Part shown: piece by piece, positions 8,601 through 15,956 of the stretch
Numbering within the stretch: position 1 is the stretch's first letter
Layout: every line of letters starts with the position of its first letter
Origin: Bacillus spongiae
GTDB lineage: Bacteria; Bacillota; Bacilli; Bacillales; Bacillaceae_K
Reading direction: 5' to 3'
Length of the DNA: 64,000 nucleotides
Assembly (NCBI RefSeq): GCF_037120725.1
Contig: NZ_JBBAXC010000012.1
Coordinates: 109,195 to 173,194 of the forward strand
Notes under the pieces: generated by a model
Seen by the model: only the letters and a program-made list of their open reading frames with translations
Database searches by the model: none
Told to the model about the DNA's origin: nothing
Position numbers and translations under genes: made by a program

Positions 8601-10000
8601 CCATCCCCAGCTGCGAGTATTACCTTATAATCTTTAAAAGTAGGATGAGCATTTAATAATTTTTCAAGTGCCTTTGCAACATTGACACGTGGCAGTAACC
8701 AAAAAGTATGATTTAGTTCGTTACGGTATTGGTTTTTAGAGAAAGGAAATTTCCCTTTTGAAAGATTATCTAAAAATCGGATAACGCTTTCTTCATATTC
8801 AAAGCTTCCATTTTCTTTCACTCTAAAAAATTCATTTAAATCAAAAGCATAATCAACGTTTTTTTCCTCTTCTAATCTTATCCCTTCAGACACTTCTGCT
8901 TCTATCATTTTACTCATTTGATAAGTAAATAGATTTAAAATTGGCAAACTTTCATAAGGATTACTACTTATTGTTGAATCCCAATTTTCCTTTGCTTCTT
9001 GTTCATCCACATACGACCAATTAAATATTTGCACTTCAGAAAATTTATTATTAGCCAATGCCTTAAAGGGAGTACCAGATAAATGCAATGTAAAGTCTCT
9101 TTTTATTTGGCTAAATGCAATATCTGTCTTTTTCGTATCAATTCCTTCATGGGCTTCATCAATAACTAACAAATCCCAATTTAATCCTGCAACCCACTCT
9201 AACTTTTCATAACTACCCCCTGCAAACTTTGCTCCTTTTAAGTCTTGTAAGGATATAAAAGCAATTTGTGAAGGATTAGGATAAGAGGTATTATCTAGAT
9301 AGTCTAAATACTGTGTTCTAGTCATGGCTTTTCCATTCAATGCTTCCGTTTCTGAGACGAACTTCATATGTTGCTCTTGCCATGCAATGAATTTTCGGAA
9401 ATCATCAAACCATGAATTTGCAATCGCAGGTCTATTAGTAACGATTAAAACATTGGTTGCTTTTAAGTTTCTAATAAAATCATAAGTTGTTAAAGTTTTT
9501 CCAAAACGAGGTTTTGCATTCCACAAGAATTCTCTTGGTTCTTGACCACTTTGAAAATACTCATACGTTTTCTCAACAGCTTGTTGTTGTTCATTTCGTA
9601 AAAAATAGCTTGAATGCCTATCGTCAATTTGGCTCTCATCGTAATCAAGATTAATAAACTTATCTGTTAGCTCTTCAGCCTTTTCTGGTGTTCCATTAAA
9701 ATAGAACCACTCATCAGCACGACCATTAAAATCTTTCTTCTTAATTCCATTTAAAGTCAGGAATCTATGTAAATCTTTATCGCGAAACCATTCACCATCA
9801 GATTTCCGAGCCATTTTATTAAATAATATTTCAGGGTTTAAACCTGCTGTACCTACTTGTTCGAAGATTCTTGTTACCGCTTCACGTGTGGTATCGCCTA
9901 TTTTTACATAGCCGTCATGGTTGGGAACTTCAGGTAAAGTGTATGCATACACTTTATATTGAATTTCATAAAAAGGTTTAATAATAGTTTTATCCATCAT
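5654..10000 (-). CDS. Giant GIY-YIG-like / SF2 helicase / adenine-N6 methylase protein
   Basis: 1448 residues in one chain. The N-terminus (about 17-50, VYAYTLPE...YVKIGDTTRE) resembles the GIY-YIG (T5orf172-like) nuclease fold. An SF2 helicase follows: Walker A NAKPRFGKT (about 161-169), DEAH box (281-284), motif III LHLSGTPF, and a motif VI-like QAAFRSQNPY. A Lys/Glu-rich coiled region (about 720-860) leads to an Eco57I-type methylase with IFTPKRVVKKM (about 977) and the catalytic NPPY (about 1110). The protein thus carries potential nuclease, translocase, methylase and C-terminal recognition regions, as in single-chain type IIG/ISP-like restriction-modification enzymes. Its start overlaps the stop of the upstream methylase-fold gene (ATGA), with GGAGG in front. 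The target site cannot be predicted. Confidence 0.8.
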   Translation of the reverse strand: MMDKTIIKPFYEIQYKVYAYTLPEVPNHDGYVKIGDTTREAVTRIFEQVGTAGLNPEILFNKMARKSDGEWFRDKDLHRFLTLNGIKKKDFNGRADEWFYFNGTPEKAEELTDKFINLDYDESQIDDRHSSYFLRNEQQQAVEKTYEYFQSGQEPREFLWNAKPRFGKTLTTYDFIRNLKATNVLIVTNRPAIANSWFDDFRKFIAWQEQHMKFVSETEALNGKAMTRTQYLDYLDNTSYPNPSQIAFISLQDLKGAKFAGGSYEKLEWVAGLNWDLLVIDEAHEGIDTKKTDIAFSQIKRDFTLHLSGTPFKALANNKFSEVQIFNWSYVDEQEAKENWDSTISSNPYESLPILNLFTYQMSKMIEAEVSEGIRLEEEKNVDYAFDLNEFFRVKENGSFEYEESVIRFLDNLSKGKFPFSKNQYRNELNHTFWLLPRVNVAKALEKLLNAHPTFKDYKVILAAGDGVSIHDGVEAEALDFKENTKSFDKVRSSIENYDKTITLSVGQLTTGVTIPEWTAVLMLNNIESPSLYFQAAFRSQNPYEFEKDGKLYRKENAYIFDFSPDRTLRLYDDFANNLSGSGSKTTEERKNKIKKLLNFFPVIAEDEDGEMHEINATEVLAIPTRITSKEVVKRGFMSNLLFTNISGIFSGDSPFKEILDKIPPEKNKRLEKRREIPVTNPHLNEDGEVEVPKEVVIGKSKELFGEKIYATLEVIDEAVSSFEEAEEKQKESIKNLAKDITQSFSDGFTNLKDSFNLNKGQTDKIKGSVNTVIEDIISEKSLTLSNQVKEIEMEYEGKKQEAETTKDENMLRSATEQFEKEKQQIEKSFTEEIYKEVEKTINTVVEEQLEKKEEKKKKTTEDDVRDHLRGFARTIPAFLMAYGGDNTNLANFEENIDANTFEDLTSITISEFKQLRDGFEYVDDKGEKKAIPGLFNEVVFNGSIQEFLDTKKRLANYFDDSLQEDIFDYIPPQKTNQIFTPKRVVKKMIDILEEENPGIFSDKTIKFADLYVKSGLFITEIVKKLIDGLKEQIPNEQERIKWILENQVYACAPSNIIYNIVKNFVYSDVVDVSTKNLIEIDTMILTSQDKLSTNIYKAFGDDNLKFDVIIGNPPYQDETIGDNKTYAPPIYHRFLEESYKLADKVEMIHPARFLFNAGSTPKAWNKKMLSDEHLKVVNYFDDSSKVFPNTDIKGGIVITYRDKEKIFGEIGTFTVYDELNSILSKVVSNTSETLDCLISGRGVYKLANAAHEDYPEIEEIQSKGHKNDIGSGAFKLLKDIIFYKDKPKHEGEFVKILGLENSQRKYYWMNKKYLNAPSSFEGYKVIIPQANGNGTFGEVISSPLILEPNVGATETFLSIGGFSTKYEAESVLKYIKSKFARAMLGVLKITQANTRDKWSKVPLQDFTERSDIEWLKSISEIDNQLYKKYNLSQSEIQFIEDKVKPME

Positions 10001-10782
10001 ACTTCCTCCATTTCCTCTTTATATACATCGATTATATTAACTGGTATATAGCGCATTTCTTTTTTAACTTCATCGTCAATCTCTTCTACCTCTAGTATAT
10101 CGAATATATCTAATTGCAAATCTCGCCGTTCGTCTCTACTAATAGTCATTCCAGGTTCTTTTTCTACGCTTTCGTATATCTCGTCTAAGGTATATTCTGT
10201 TCGTTGTATTTTAATGTTCTTAGTTGTTTTCCTCATATTAACTGGATACCATTCACTGAAAACTAAAGGTTTACCATCTACCGCTTTCCTCGTTAAAAAA
10301 TTCCCCTGCCTGATATTTGATGAAATGATTTCTTTAGCACTATCCAATACCTTTTTCTTTACAATTCCATTATGATTTTGAACTTGTTCTTTATAGTTAT
10401 CATAATACAGTTGAAACATATTCATCACACATGTTTGAGCATTATCTTCTAATAATTCAATTCCATAAAGTGTCGTTAGGGCGAGCAAGGAATAACTTTC
10501 ATAGCTAGTTAAATCATTATTATATTTTTCAGATACCATCTTTAGTTTTCGATCAAGAATTTCTACAAGAAAGGCACCTTCTCCAGCAGACGGCTCTAAA
10601 AACTTAGTTGTTAAATTTTCACAAGCGTCTTTTATTTCTGGTATATTTAGCATCTTTTTTACTATTTTTTTAGGTGTAAATACTTCTCCATGCTTTTGAA
10701 CACGAAGCTTAGATTTAATTATTTCTTCTTCCAAACTTGGAGCACTCCTTTCTTTGCCACTACTTTTAGTTAATATATTCAT
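9997..10782 (-). CDS. Small N6-adenine methylase-fold protein lacking NPPY
   Basis: 261 residues. It has HGEVFTPKKIVKKML (about 34-48), the entry motif of Eco57I/HsdM-type methylases, and FLEPSAGEGAFLVEIL (about 63-78), the SAM-binding motif I, then IELLEDNAQ, resembling motif II. Where the catalytic D/N-PPY would be expected there is LVFSEWYP. The protein therefore looks like a SAM-binding half without its own catalytic motif. It overlaps the giant helicase-methylase gene by 4 nt (ATGA), implying translational coupling and probably a shared complex. It could be a regulatory or stabilising subunit, or a decayed methylase. The ribosome site before 10782 is weak. Confidence 0.65.
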   Translation of the reverse strand: MNILTKSSGKERSAPSLEEEIIKSKLRVQKHGEVFTPKKIVKKMLNIPEIKDACENLTTKFLEPSAGEGAFLVEILDRKLKMVSEKYNNDLTSYESYSLLALTTLYGIELLEDNAQTCVMNMFQLYYDNYKEQVQNHNGIVKKKVLDSAKEIISSNIRQGNFLTRKAVDGKPLVFSEWYPVNMRKTTKNIKIQRTEYTLDEIYESVEKEPGMTISRDERRDLQLDIFDILEVEEIDDEVKKEMRYIPVNIIDVYKEEMEEV

Positions 10783-11294
10783 TTAATTTATTTTAATATA
10801 ATTTAATAATTATTATTGACTTTTACCGTATTAATCACATATTTACATAGGTCATTATCAGGAAGGGTTTAAAAATCTAATTTTTTTTAATAACTATTCT
10901 TTATAGATAAAGAACAAAAATATTGTGTCGTTTTCCATATAGCATCTTTCTGCTTATATTCTATCATAAAGTATTTAAATTTATTTGAAATAATTGTAAG
11001 TAATATGTCTTTAAAAAAACAAATATAGCCCTTTCTTTTGGGCTAGTAAAACTGTTATCACTATATACTACTAAGTGACCAAACACTTCAAACCATTTTT
11101 ATCTTATGAAGGAATTTTCATATATTTCTTCCCTCAGCACCACAGTTATAAAAACAAAGGGGCGCCCTCCCGTTTCATGCCCAACCCCTTTTATATGAAC
11201 CGTTGTTTATCCATTGGGATAGACGGCGGTTTTTTTTATTTTACAGAGACGACATGCGTGGTGAGAGGAGCGCATACGAAAGGAGAATAATGAG
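10783..11294. other. 512-bp intergenic region between divergent modules
   Basis: No supported gene. The AT-rich left half should contain the leftward promoter of the methylase cluster. The right half holds a small hairpin (AGCCC/GGGCT near 11027-11045), a possible stem AAAGGGG/CCCCTTT (about 11157-11192), and a strong T-tailed hairpin (11198-11240) just before the next rightward gene. Confidence 0.5.
11198..11240 (+). terminator. T-tailed hairpin upstream of the recombination module
   Basis: Arms 11198-11212 and 11216-11231 pair over about 15 bp with several G-U pairs and a very short loop, followed by a run of T. This is a textbook intrinsic terminator on the rightward strand. It lies only about 55 bp before the first gene of the module, with no upstream gene on the same strand, so it may act as an attenuator. 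Confidence 0.7.
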
Positions 11295-11498
11295 ATGAAT
11301 CAGTCATTAGTAAAAATTCTAGTAAAGGCAAAGGAACTAAACCAATGGGTTCCCGCTAAGTTTCTAGCAAAGTATGACATTCAAAAAGTAAATCTACTAA
11401 AGCTTGAAGATGCTGACTTAATGCACCTTAAGAGAAGCAAATCAGAAGGCTTACTACTAAAACTGACCTTAAAGGGTTATCACTACTTCAACAAATAA
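11295..11498 (+). CDS. Small basic protein of unknown function
   Basis: 67 residues, Lys/Leu-rich, starting at an ATG 7 nt after AAAGGAG. No recognised motif. It opens a rightward run of small genes (coiled-coil protein, broken annealing-type gene, RadC) typical of mobile elements. The good ribosome site and tight neighbourhood support a real gene. Confidence 0.6.
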   Translation: MNQSLVKILVKAKELNQWVPAKFLAKYDIQKVNLLKLEDADLMHLKRSKSEGLLLKLTLKGYHYFNK

Positions 11499-11543
11499 CA
11501 GGAGTTATCTTTTACAAAAACTTTAATTAGGAGGAAATCAGTT

Positions 11544-12062
11544 ATGAAGGGAAATGTATCGCCAGAGCAACAACTCAAATTAGGATTATTTACGGAGAAA
11601 AGTGAATCCTATCTTAAGCTTATAGAAATTCACGAGATTCTATTAAATCAACGTGCCTCTATTTTAAAAGATGTAGCAGATGCAATTGAGCGTAATGACT
11701 ATGTAAAGCTCTCTCATTTACTTGTTAGTAGAAGCAACATCCAAACAGCAATAGAAGAAATCGAAGCTCTGCATGAGGATGAACTTAATACTCACGTTTC
11801 ATTGAATGATCGTTTAGGTAGAGCACTAAAGGATGCTGCAGCTTCAATGGAAGCAAAAGGTGAAGACATATTATTAAATGTGATCCACAATCTCGATAAA
11901 TTAAATCAATCAGCACACAGTATGATATCGAAGGCTACATCAATCACTAGCAAAACTGTTAGCAGAGGAAATAAGCTTAGTCATCACGCAGGTCAATTAC
12001 TTATTCATAAAACATCAGAAGGTTTAGTAAAATTGGCAGATATCATTCAAAAAAGATCTTAA
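11544..12062 (+). CDS. Helical protein of unknown function, mobile module
   Basis: 172 residues, mostly helical, with no membrane segment. The ribosome site AGGAGG is 10 nt before the ATG at 11544. The Leu/Glu/Ile-rich middle (about 20-85) looks like coiled coil, and the C-terminal part is rich in Ser, Thr and Lys. The next gene begins 25 bp later behind its own AAAGGAGGTG site. Not recognised; association with a phage-type annealing gene suggests a role in the element's DNA metabolism, which is only an inference. Confidence 0.6.
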   Translation: MKGNVSPEQQLKLGLFTEKSESYLKLIEIHEILLNQRASILKDVADAIERNDYVKLSHLLVSRSNIQTAIEEIEALHEDELNTHVSLNDRLGRALKDAAASMEAKGEDILLNVIHNLDKLNQSAHSMISKATSITSKTVSRGNKLSHHAGQLLIHKTSEGLVKLADIIQKRS

Positions 12063-12087
12063 TCCTTTGAAAGGAGGTGAAAATCAT

Positions 12088-12813
12088 ATGAGGACAGGTA
12101 AACATTCAACAATAAATAACATCGTGCCATTCGCTAATGGTAATAAATCTAATGTATCTTCATTACCTAATGTAGTTATATCTTCTTCTGAATCAAAACG
12201 TCGTATTGAGGAACTTCAAGCATTCGTTGACGAGGTGATGGTAAAAGGCGTTGACTACGGTATGGTAGGCTTTGTGATGTATTTGGGTTTTCGAAGACAG
12301 TAGAAGTCGTTAATCGTATTGAACGATGGGAGGTTGGTATCTTTGCATATGAAGTAAAGATGACACTAGCACGTAAGGACAATGGAAACATTGAAGTTGA
12401 AGGACTTGGTTCATGCAACAGTAAGGAAGCAGCATTTCAACAACAAGATCCTTATACAATTGTTAACACTGTATTGAAGATGGCAAAAAACGTGCGTTGA
12501 TTGACGCAATATTATCAGCAACACGTTCTAGCGGAATCTTCACGCAAGATATAGAAGATTTTCCAACAAACTCGAGCCTTAAGGAGGTGATGAACCTGTA
12601 ACCAAACGTCAGTTGCACAAAATCTATCAAATTGTTGCTGAAGTTAACATGCGCCATGAAGTTGCAAAAGAAATGATGCAGATGAAGTACCACGTTGACC
12701 ACAGCACGAAACTAAGCAAGAAGCAGGCATCTGATTTCATCCAAGACCTTTTGCACTTTAAAGATGTGTTTAATGAGGAGGAAAACTTGAAAATGCAAAT
12801 TAATAAAGAATGA
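12088..12813 (+). pseudogene. Broken phage-type single-strand annealing (Rad52/Sak-like) gene
   Basis: The intended ATG (12088) follows AAAGGAGGTG. The first 60 or so codons end with VMVKGVDYGM, the start of a motif that in intact relatives continues into a Pro-Gly/KPGAEKL segment. Here that segment is missing and the frame shifts to RLCDVFGFSKTVEVVNRIERW. The text then runs through EGLGSCNSKEAAFQQQDPYTIVNTVLKMAK, hits another shift, continues as KRALIDAILSATRSSGIFTQDIED, and shifts again into TKRQLHKIYQIVAEVN, a small helical C-terminal domain. At least three frame changes and one internal deletion are visible, so no full-length protein can be made. Family assignment rests on remembered motif patterns. 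Confidence 0.75.
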
Positions 12814-12815
12814 AT

Positions 12816-12853
12816 AACTCATGGGATATTGTTATATTCAATGAGTTTTTTAT
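12816..12853 (+). terminator. Terminator after the broken annealing gene
   Basis: AACTCAT (12816-12822) pairs with ATGAGTT (12841-12847), followed by more T residues. It directly follows the last frame of the pseudogene. Confidence 0.5.
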
Positions 12854-12944
12854 GCACAAAAAAAGACGAGCTCATCCACCAATGAACTCATCTAACCAAA
12901 TTAGATCAATATCAGTATATCGCATTAAATACATTCACTCAATT

Positions 12945-12974
12945 GGAGGGACGAACATCGTCTCTCCTTTTTTA
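12945..12974 (+). terminator. T-tailed hairpin directly upstream of radC
   Basis: GGAGGGACGA (12945-12954) and TCGTCTCTCC (12958-12967) form a nearly perfect stem with a 3-nt loop and a following run of six or more T. Only about 30 nt separate it from the radC ATG, so transcripts reaching radC from upstream must read through it. Confidence 0.7.
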
Positions 12975-13005
12975 ATTCAATCAAACATAAATGGAGGAAT
13001 ATATA

Positions 13006-13536
13006 ATGAACAATACTTTCGATAAAATGACTTTTAAGGTATTATTAGCAACAACAATGCGTGAAAAGGAAGATGGCTATGTAGTCAGTGAAATCTTCAA
13101 CCGCTACCCATCAATACAAGAATTATTAGATGTAACGGAAGAAGAATTATTGACGATTAAAGGTATTGGTATTCGTTCGTCTGAAGATGCATATACATTC
13201 TTAAAGGATATGCAGTACCTGACACAAGAACATTTTGTTGTACTCGGGATAAACATTAAAAATGAAGTTCTGTTTCGAGAAACAGTTTTTATAGGATCGT
13301 TGAATGCATCTATTGTTCATCCACGTGAGACATTTAAGCATTTAATCCGTCGTAGTTGTGCAAGTGCAATCGTTGCACATAATCACCCATCGGGGAATCC
13401 ACAACCAAGTAGAGAAGATATTGAAGTGACAAAACGACTTAACGAAGTTGGGAAAGTTGTAGGTATTGAAATTCTTGATCATGTCATTGTTGGGCAAGAA
13501 CAATATACTAGCTTAAAAGAAAAAGGATATCTATAA
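13006..13536 (+). CDS. RadC-family JAB/MPN protein
   Basis: 176 residues from the ATG at 13006, which sits behind GGAGG; the alternative ATG at 12991 overlaps that ribosome site. The N-terminal helix-hairpin-helix-like region (EELLTIKGIG) is followed by the JAMM metal motif AHNHPSG with a downstream Asp (SREDIEVTKRL). The family is often encoded by mobile elements; its biochemical role is unsettled despite the historical link to DNA repair. It is the last gene of the recombination module and is followed by a good terminator. Confidence 0.85.
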   Translation: MNNTFDKMTFKVLLATTMREKEDGYVVSEIFNRYPSIQELLDVTEEELLTIKGIGIRSSEDAYTFLKDMQYLTQEHFVVLGINIKNEVLFRETVFIGSLNASIVHPRETFKHLIRRSCASAIVAHNHPSGNPQPSREDIEVTKRLNEVGKVVGIEILDHVIVGQEQYTSLKEKGYL

Positions 13537-13552
13537 ATTTTTTTACCAAAGA

Positions 13553-13594
13553 GCCAGTGAAAGTGCTGAAAACAGCATCATCACTGGCTTTCTT
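13553..13594 (+). terminator. Terminator after radC
   Basis: GCCAGTGA (13553-13560) pairs with TCACTGGC (13581-13588), with an inner TGCTG/CAGCA stem and a TTTCTT tail. Confidence 0.8.
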
Positions 13595-13816
13595 ACCTTT
13601 ATAGCAGGAAATGGGCTTAAGCTCGATAAAATCTTTACATTTTGGTTCGGTTCCATCGTAAAATCATAAACAAACGTTGATATAAAGGGATTTTATTAAA
13701 TTTTCTTAATATATGTAACATCTACAATAGTACACAAAATTCTAACATTTTGTATTAATCCGTTAAACATCAAAATTGTAACATTAGAATTTAAAAAATT
13801 CAGCCTCCGGCGATAG

Positions 13817-13842
13817 ATATCATCTAGACTCACTTATGATAT
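13817..13842. other. Candidate attachment site at the 3' end of the intact rlmH
   Basis: Reading leftward, the gene ends CCATATCATAAGTGA. ATATCAT is repeated in inverse orientation at 13817-13823 and 13836-13842, separated by 12 nt. Staphylococcal SCC elements integrate into the same last codons of rlmH at a core containing TATCATAA. Position and motif suggest a recombination site; the matching second copy is not found in the window. Confidence 0.45.
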
Positions 13843-14309
13843 GGCTCATTTTTCTGTATTTTGAATGCTCGATATATTTGTTCTAACAATATTAGCTTCA
13901 TTAGTTGATGCGGGAAAGTCATTTTAGAGAAAGATAGCTTTTGATCGGCCCGCTGTAACACATCGTCACTTAAACCATTCGAACCACCTATTACAAAGGA
14001 TAATTGACTTTTCCCGTGGATGCTAAGCTTCTCCACCTCATTTGATAACTGCTCCGACGACCAATTATCCCCCTGTATATCAAGAGCAATAACATATTGA
14101 GTAGGTTTAATTTTACTTAAGATTCGATCTCCTTCTTTTTGCTTCACCTGATATAACTCTTTGTCACTCAATTGCTCTGGAGCCTGTTCATCATTTACTT
14201 CATCCATTGTCAGCTTACAGTATGGACGAAGTCGTTTTTCAAATTCAGCAATACCTAGTTTGATATATTTTTCTTTTACTTTACCGACACTTATAATTTG
14301 TATCTGCAT
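13830..14309 (-). CDS. rlmH: 23S rRNA pseudouridine-1915 N3-methyltransferase RlmH (second, intact copy)
   Basis: 159 residues, the normal length of the family, with the SPOUT-type SAM-binding loop [13 protein letters not shown] (about 105-117) and the usual ending EPYHK. RlmH methylates pseudouridine 1915 in helix 69 of 23S rRNA. It differs widely from the resident copy at 17607-18086, so it is a xenolog and not a recent duplicate. It lies inside accessory DNA between RadC and the recombinase module, and its last codons form an SCC-like attachment sequence. Since the resident copy is interrupted, this one probably provides the function. Confidence 0.93.
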   Translation of the reverse strand: MQIQIISVGKVKEKYIKLGIAEFEKRLRPYCKLTMDEVNDEQAPEQLSDKELYQVKQKEGDRILSKIKPTQYVIALDIQGDNWSSEQLSNEVEKLSIHGKSQLSFVIGGSNGLSDDVLQRADQKLSFSKMTFPHQLMKLILLEQIYRAFKIQKNEPYHK

Positions 14310-14606
14310 GATATCACCTCTTAAATATATAAATATAACATGATTACGTAAATGGGCATAACTTTGATCTTTTCTATATTTTTTCGCTTTACACCACCAG
14401 TTAATTCATAATGATTCATGCTAACCCTTGGTATTAGTCAATTTTAGTTAAAACAGTAAAAAAGTAAAACTATCCACGTACAACTTTCTCTTATATATAC
14501 AGTCAAAATGACCAAATTGTAACATTGGAAATAGCATTTAAATGGTTAACACATATAAAAATAGTACATCACACCATAATGTAGTGCAATGTACTAAACA
14601 GCAAAA
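14310..14606. other. Non-coding interval upstream of the intact rlmH
   Basis: Nearly 300 bp of AT-rich sequence with no supported gene. It should include the leftward promoter of rlmH. Unlike the resident rlmH upstream region, it shows no cluster of DnaA boxes. Confidence 0.4.
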
Positions 14607-14841
14607 TCAAATGCCTATAGGAGTAGATTTTCTTTTCGTACGTTCAATTCGCTCTCTTTCTAGCATATAGATGTATGGTATTGAATTCGAACTACTATCG
14701 GAGTTAATCGACAGAATGTATTGTTCGTATTTATACACCATTGCATCATGTACCTTTTCTCTCAATGTTTTATCACATAACACAACCAGTGCTGGTCCCC
14801 CTTCATTAACTGGAAAATCAATATAGTATCGCTCAAAACAC
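14607..14841 (-). pseudogene. Small frameshifted ORF of unknown function
   Basis: Read leftward, AAGGAG is followed after 10-11 nt by GTG and then TTTTGA, which stops at once. Dropping one T of the four-T run opens 77 codons beginning VFERYYIDFPVNEGGP and ending TKRKSTPIGI. The coherent protein-like text suggests a gene with a one-base insertion in its second codon, either a real mutation or a sequencing error. It lies just behind a 55-codon ORF on the same strand. Function unknown. Confidence 0.5.
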
Positions 14842-14891
14842 TATTAATCGTCTCCTTAACCGGGTAGTTGTGCAAGTATTACAGAGGAATA

Positions 14892-15059
14892 CTATGATTT
14901 ATTTTGATTAGCATAATACTCACCCATAATCTCAGCTATCCTATGAATGAATTGATTACCTTTAATTTCTTTTTCACTTACCCAATCAGCAATACCTTCT
15001 CTTTCTTCACTAGCGAGTTCTAAAACTCTATATGCACTTACGTTAATTTTTTCATCCAT
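14892..15059 (-). CDS. 55-residue acidic protein, divergent from the HTH regulator
   Basis: The ORF runs from ATG at 15059 to TAG at 14892 and encodes MDEKINVSAYRVLELASEE... with balanced charges, probably helical. The ribosome site is weak (AAGAAAG). It is divergent from the helix-turn-helix regulator that precedes the serine recombinase, an arrangement typical of small accessory or excision genes. No family recognised. Confidence 0.5.
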   Translation of the reverse strand: MDEKINVSAYRVLELASEEREGIADWVSEKEIKGNQFIHRIAEIMGEYYANQNKS

Positions 15060-15188
15060 GTTTAACCACATCGCTTTCTTGATTCAAATCATAACACGAG
15101 ATAATTTAAAATTACAATACCCCTATTAATATTTTTAATTTAATAGTATAGTTATGTTAATACATCACTATTAAAAGGAAGTGTATCG

Positions 15189-15956
15189 ATGAAGAAAATC
15201 ACATTAAACAAGACCAATTTATCTGATTTAGCAGAGTTATCAATGGGGAAAAGAGTTAGATATATCCGTGAACATCTTCAAAAAGAATGTGGAAATGTTT
15301 TTAGTGGTAAAAGCGTGGCCAATCGAATTAAATTATTCTCCCAATCAACATTAACAACTATTGAAAGAGACAAAACAAAGGATATTCCTTCAAAAGTCTT
15401 ATATGCAATTTCGAAAGACTTTGGGGCTGACTTGTATATGTTCTTTGATGACTATTATCAACACAGTACTTATGAATCTGTTGAATTAACGCCTCCTCTT
15501 TATTATGAAGATACATATAAGAAATCTGAAACTGAACAAACTGAAGAGCAATATGATTCAGAGATTAACCCGCTTCTTGAAAATGTATACACCATCAAAA
15601 CAATGGTTAGTAAAGTGTCTTCAAATCAGGATGAACAAATTACTTTTACTTTTAAAAGTCGAGTAAAATATTCCGATCAGCATATATTTTACTTACTTTC
15701 ACAAATCATTAATCATATCAATACGTTAGATGTTTCAATAGATCCTGAACTCACAGATAGTAAATTAGATTCGATAAAGTTAGCTCAGGACTATGTCCAA
15801 TATGGAAAGACTTCATTACACGCTTTTCCATGGCACTCCACTAAAGACAAATTAGTCATGGATAATCAATTGCACAAAAAAGCTGTCAAATATACTGAAC
15901 AGCTTTTAGAAAACCTTAAACGAAATTCAGAAGAAGGAGCGAAAAGAAATGAGTAA
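15189..15956 (+). CDS. XRE-like helix-turn-helix regulator of the recombinase module
   Basis: 255 residues. The N-terminal 75 resemble a Cro/C1-type HTH: MGKRVRYIREHLQ, then QSTLTTIERDKTKDIPSKVLYAISKDFG. An acidic linker (about 95-125) and a helical C-terminal part follow. The stop overlaps the recombinase start (ATGAGTAA), so the two are translationally coupled. The ribosome site is AAAAGGAAG upstream of ATG 15189. It probably controls the recombinase or the divergent small genes; the target is not known. Confidence 0.7.
   Translation: MKKITLNKTNLSDLAELSMGKRVRYIREHLQKECGNVFSGKSVANRIKLFSQSTLTTIERDKTKDIPSKVLYAISKDFGADLYMFFDDYYQHSTYESVELTPPLYYEDTYKKSETEQTEEQYDSEINPLLENVYTIKTMVSKVSSNQDEQITFTFKSRVKYSDQHIFYLLSQIINHINTLDVSIDPELTDSKLDSIKLAQDYVQYGKTSLHAFPWHSTKDKLVMDNQLHKKAVKYTEQLLENLKRNSEEGAKRNE

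Noticed and set aside
11075..11290. 71-codon ORF before the recombination module
   Set aside because: It spans the terminator hairpin and has no ribosome site; the protein text looks random (PFLSYEGIFIYFFPQHH).
12810..13025. 71-codon ORF before radC
   Set aside because: It covers two terminator hairpins and overlaps the radC start.
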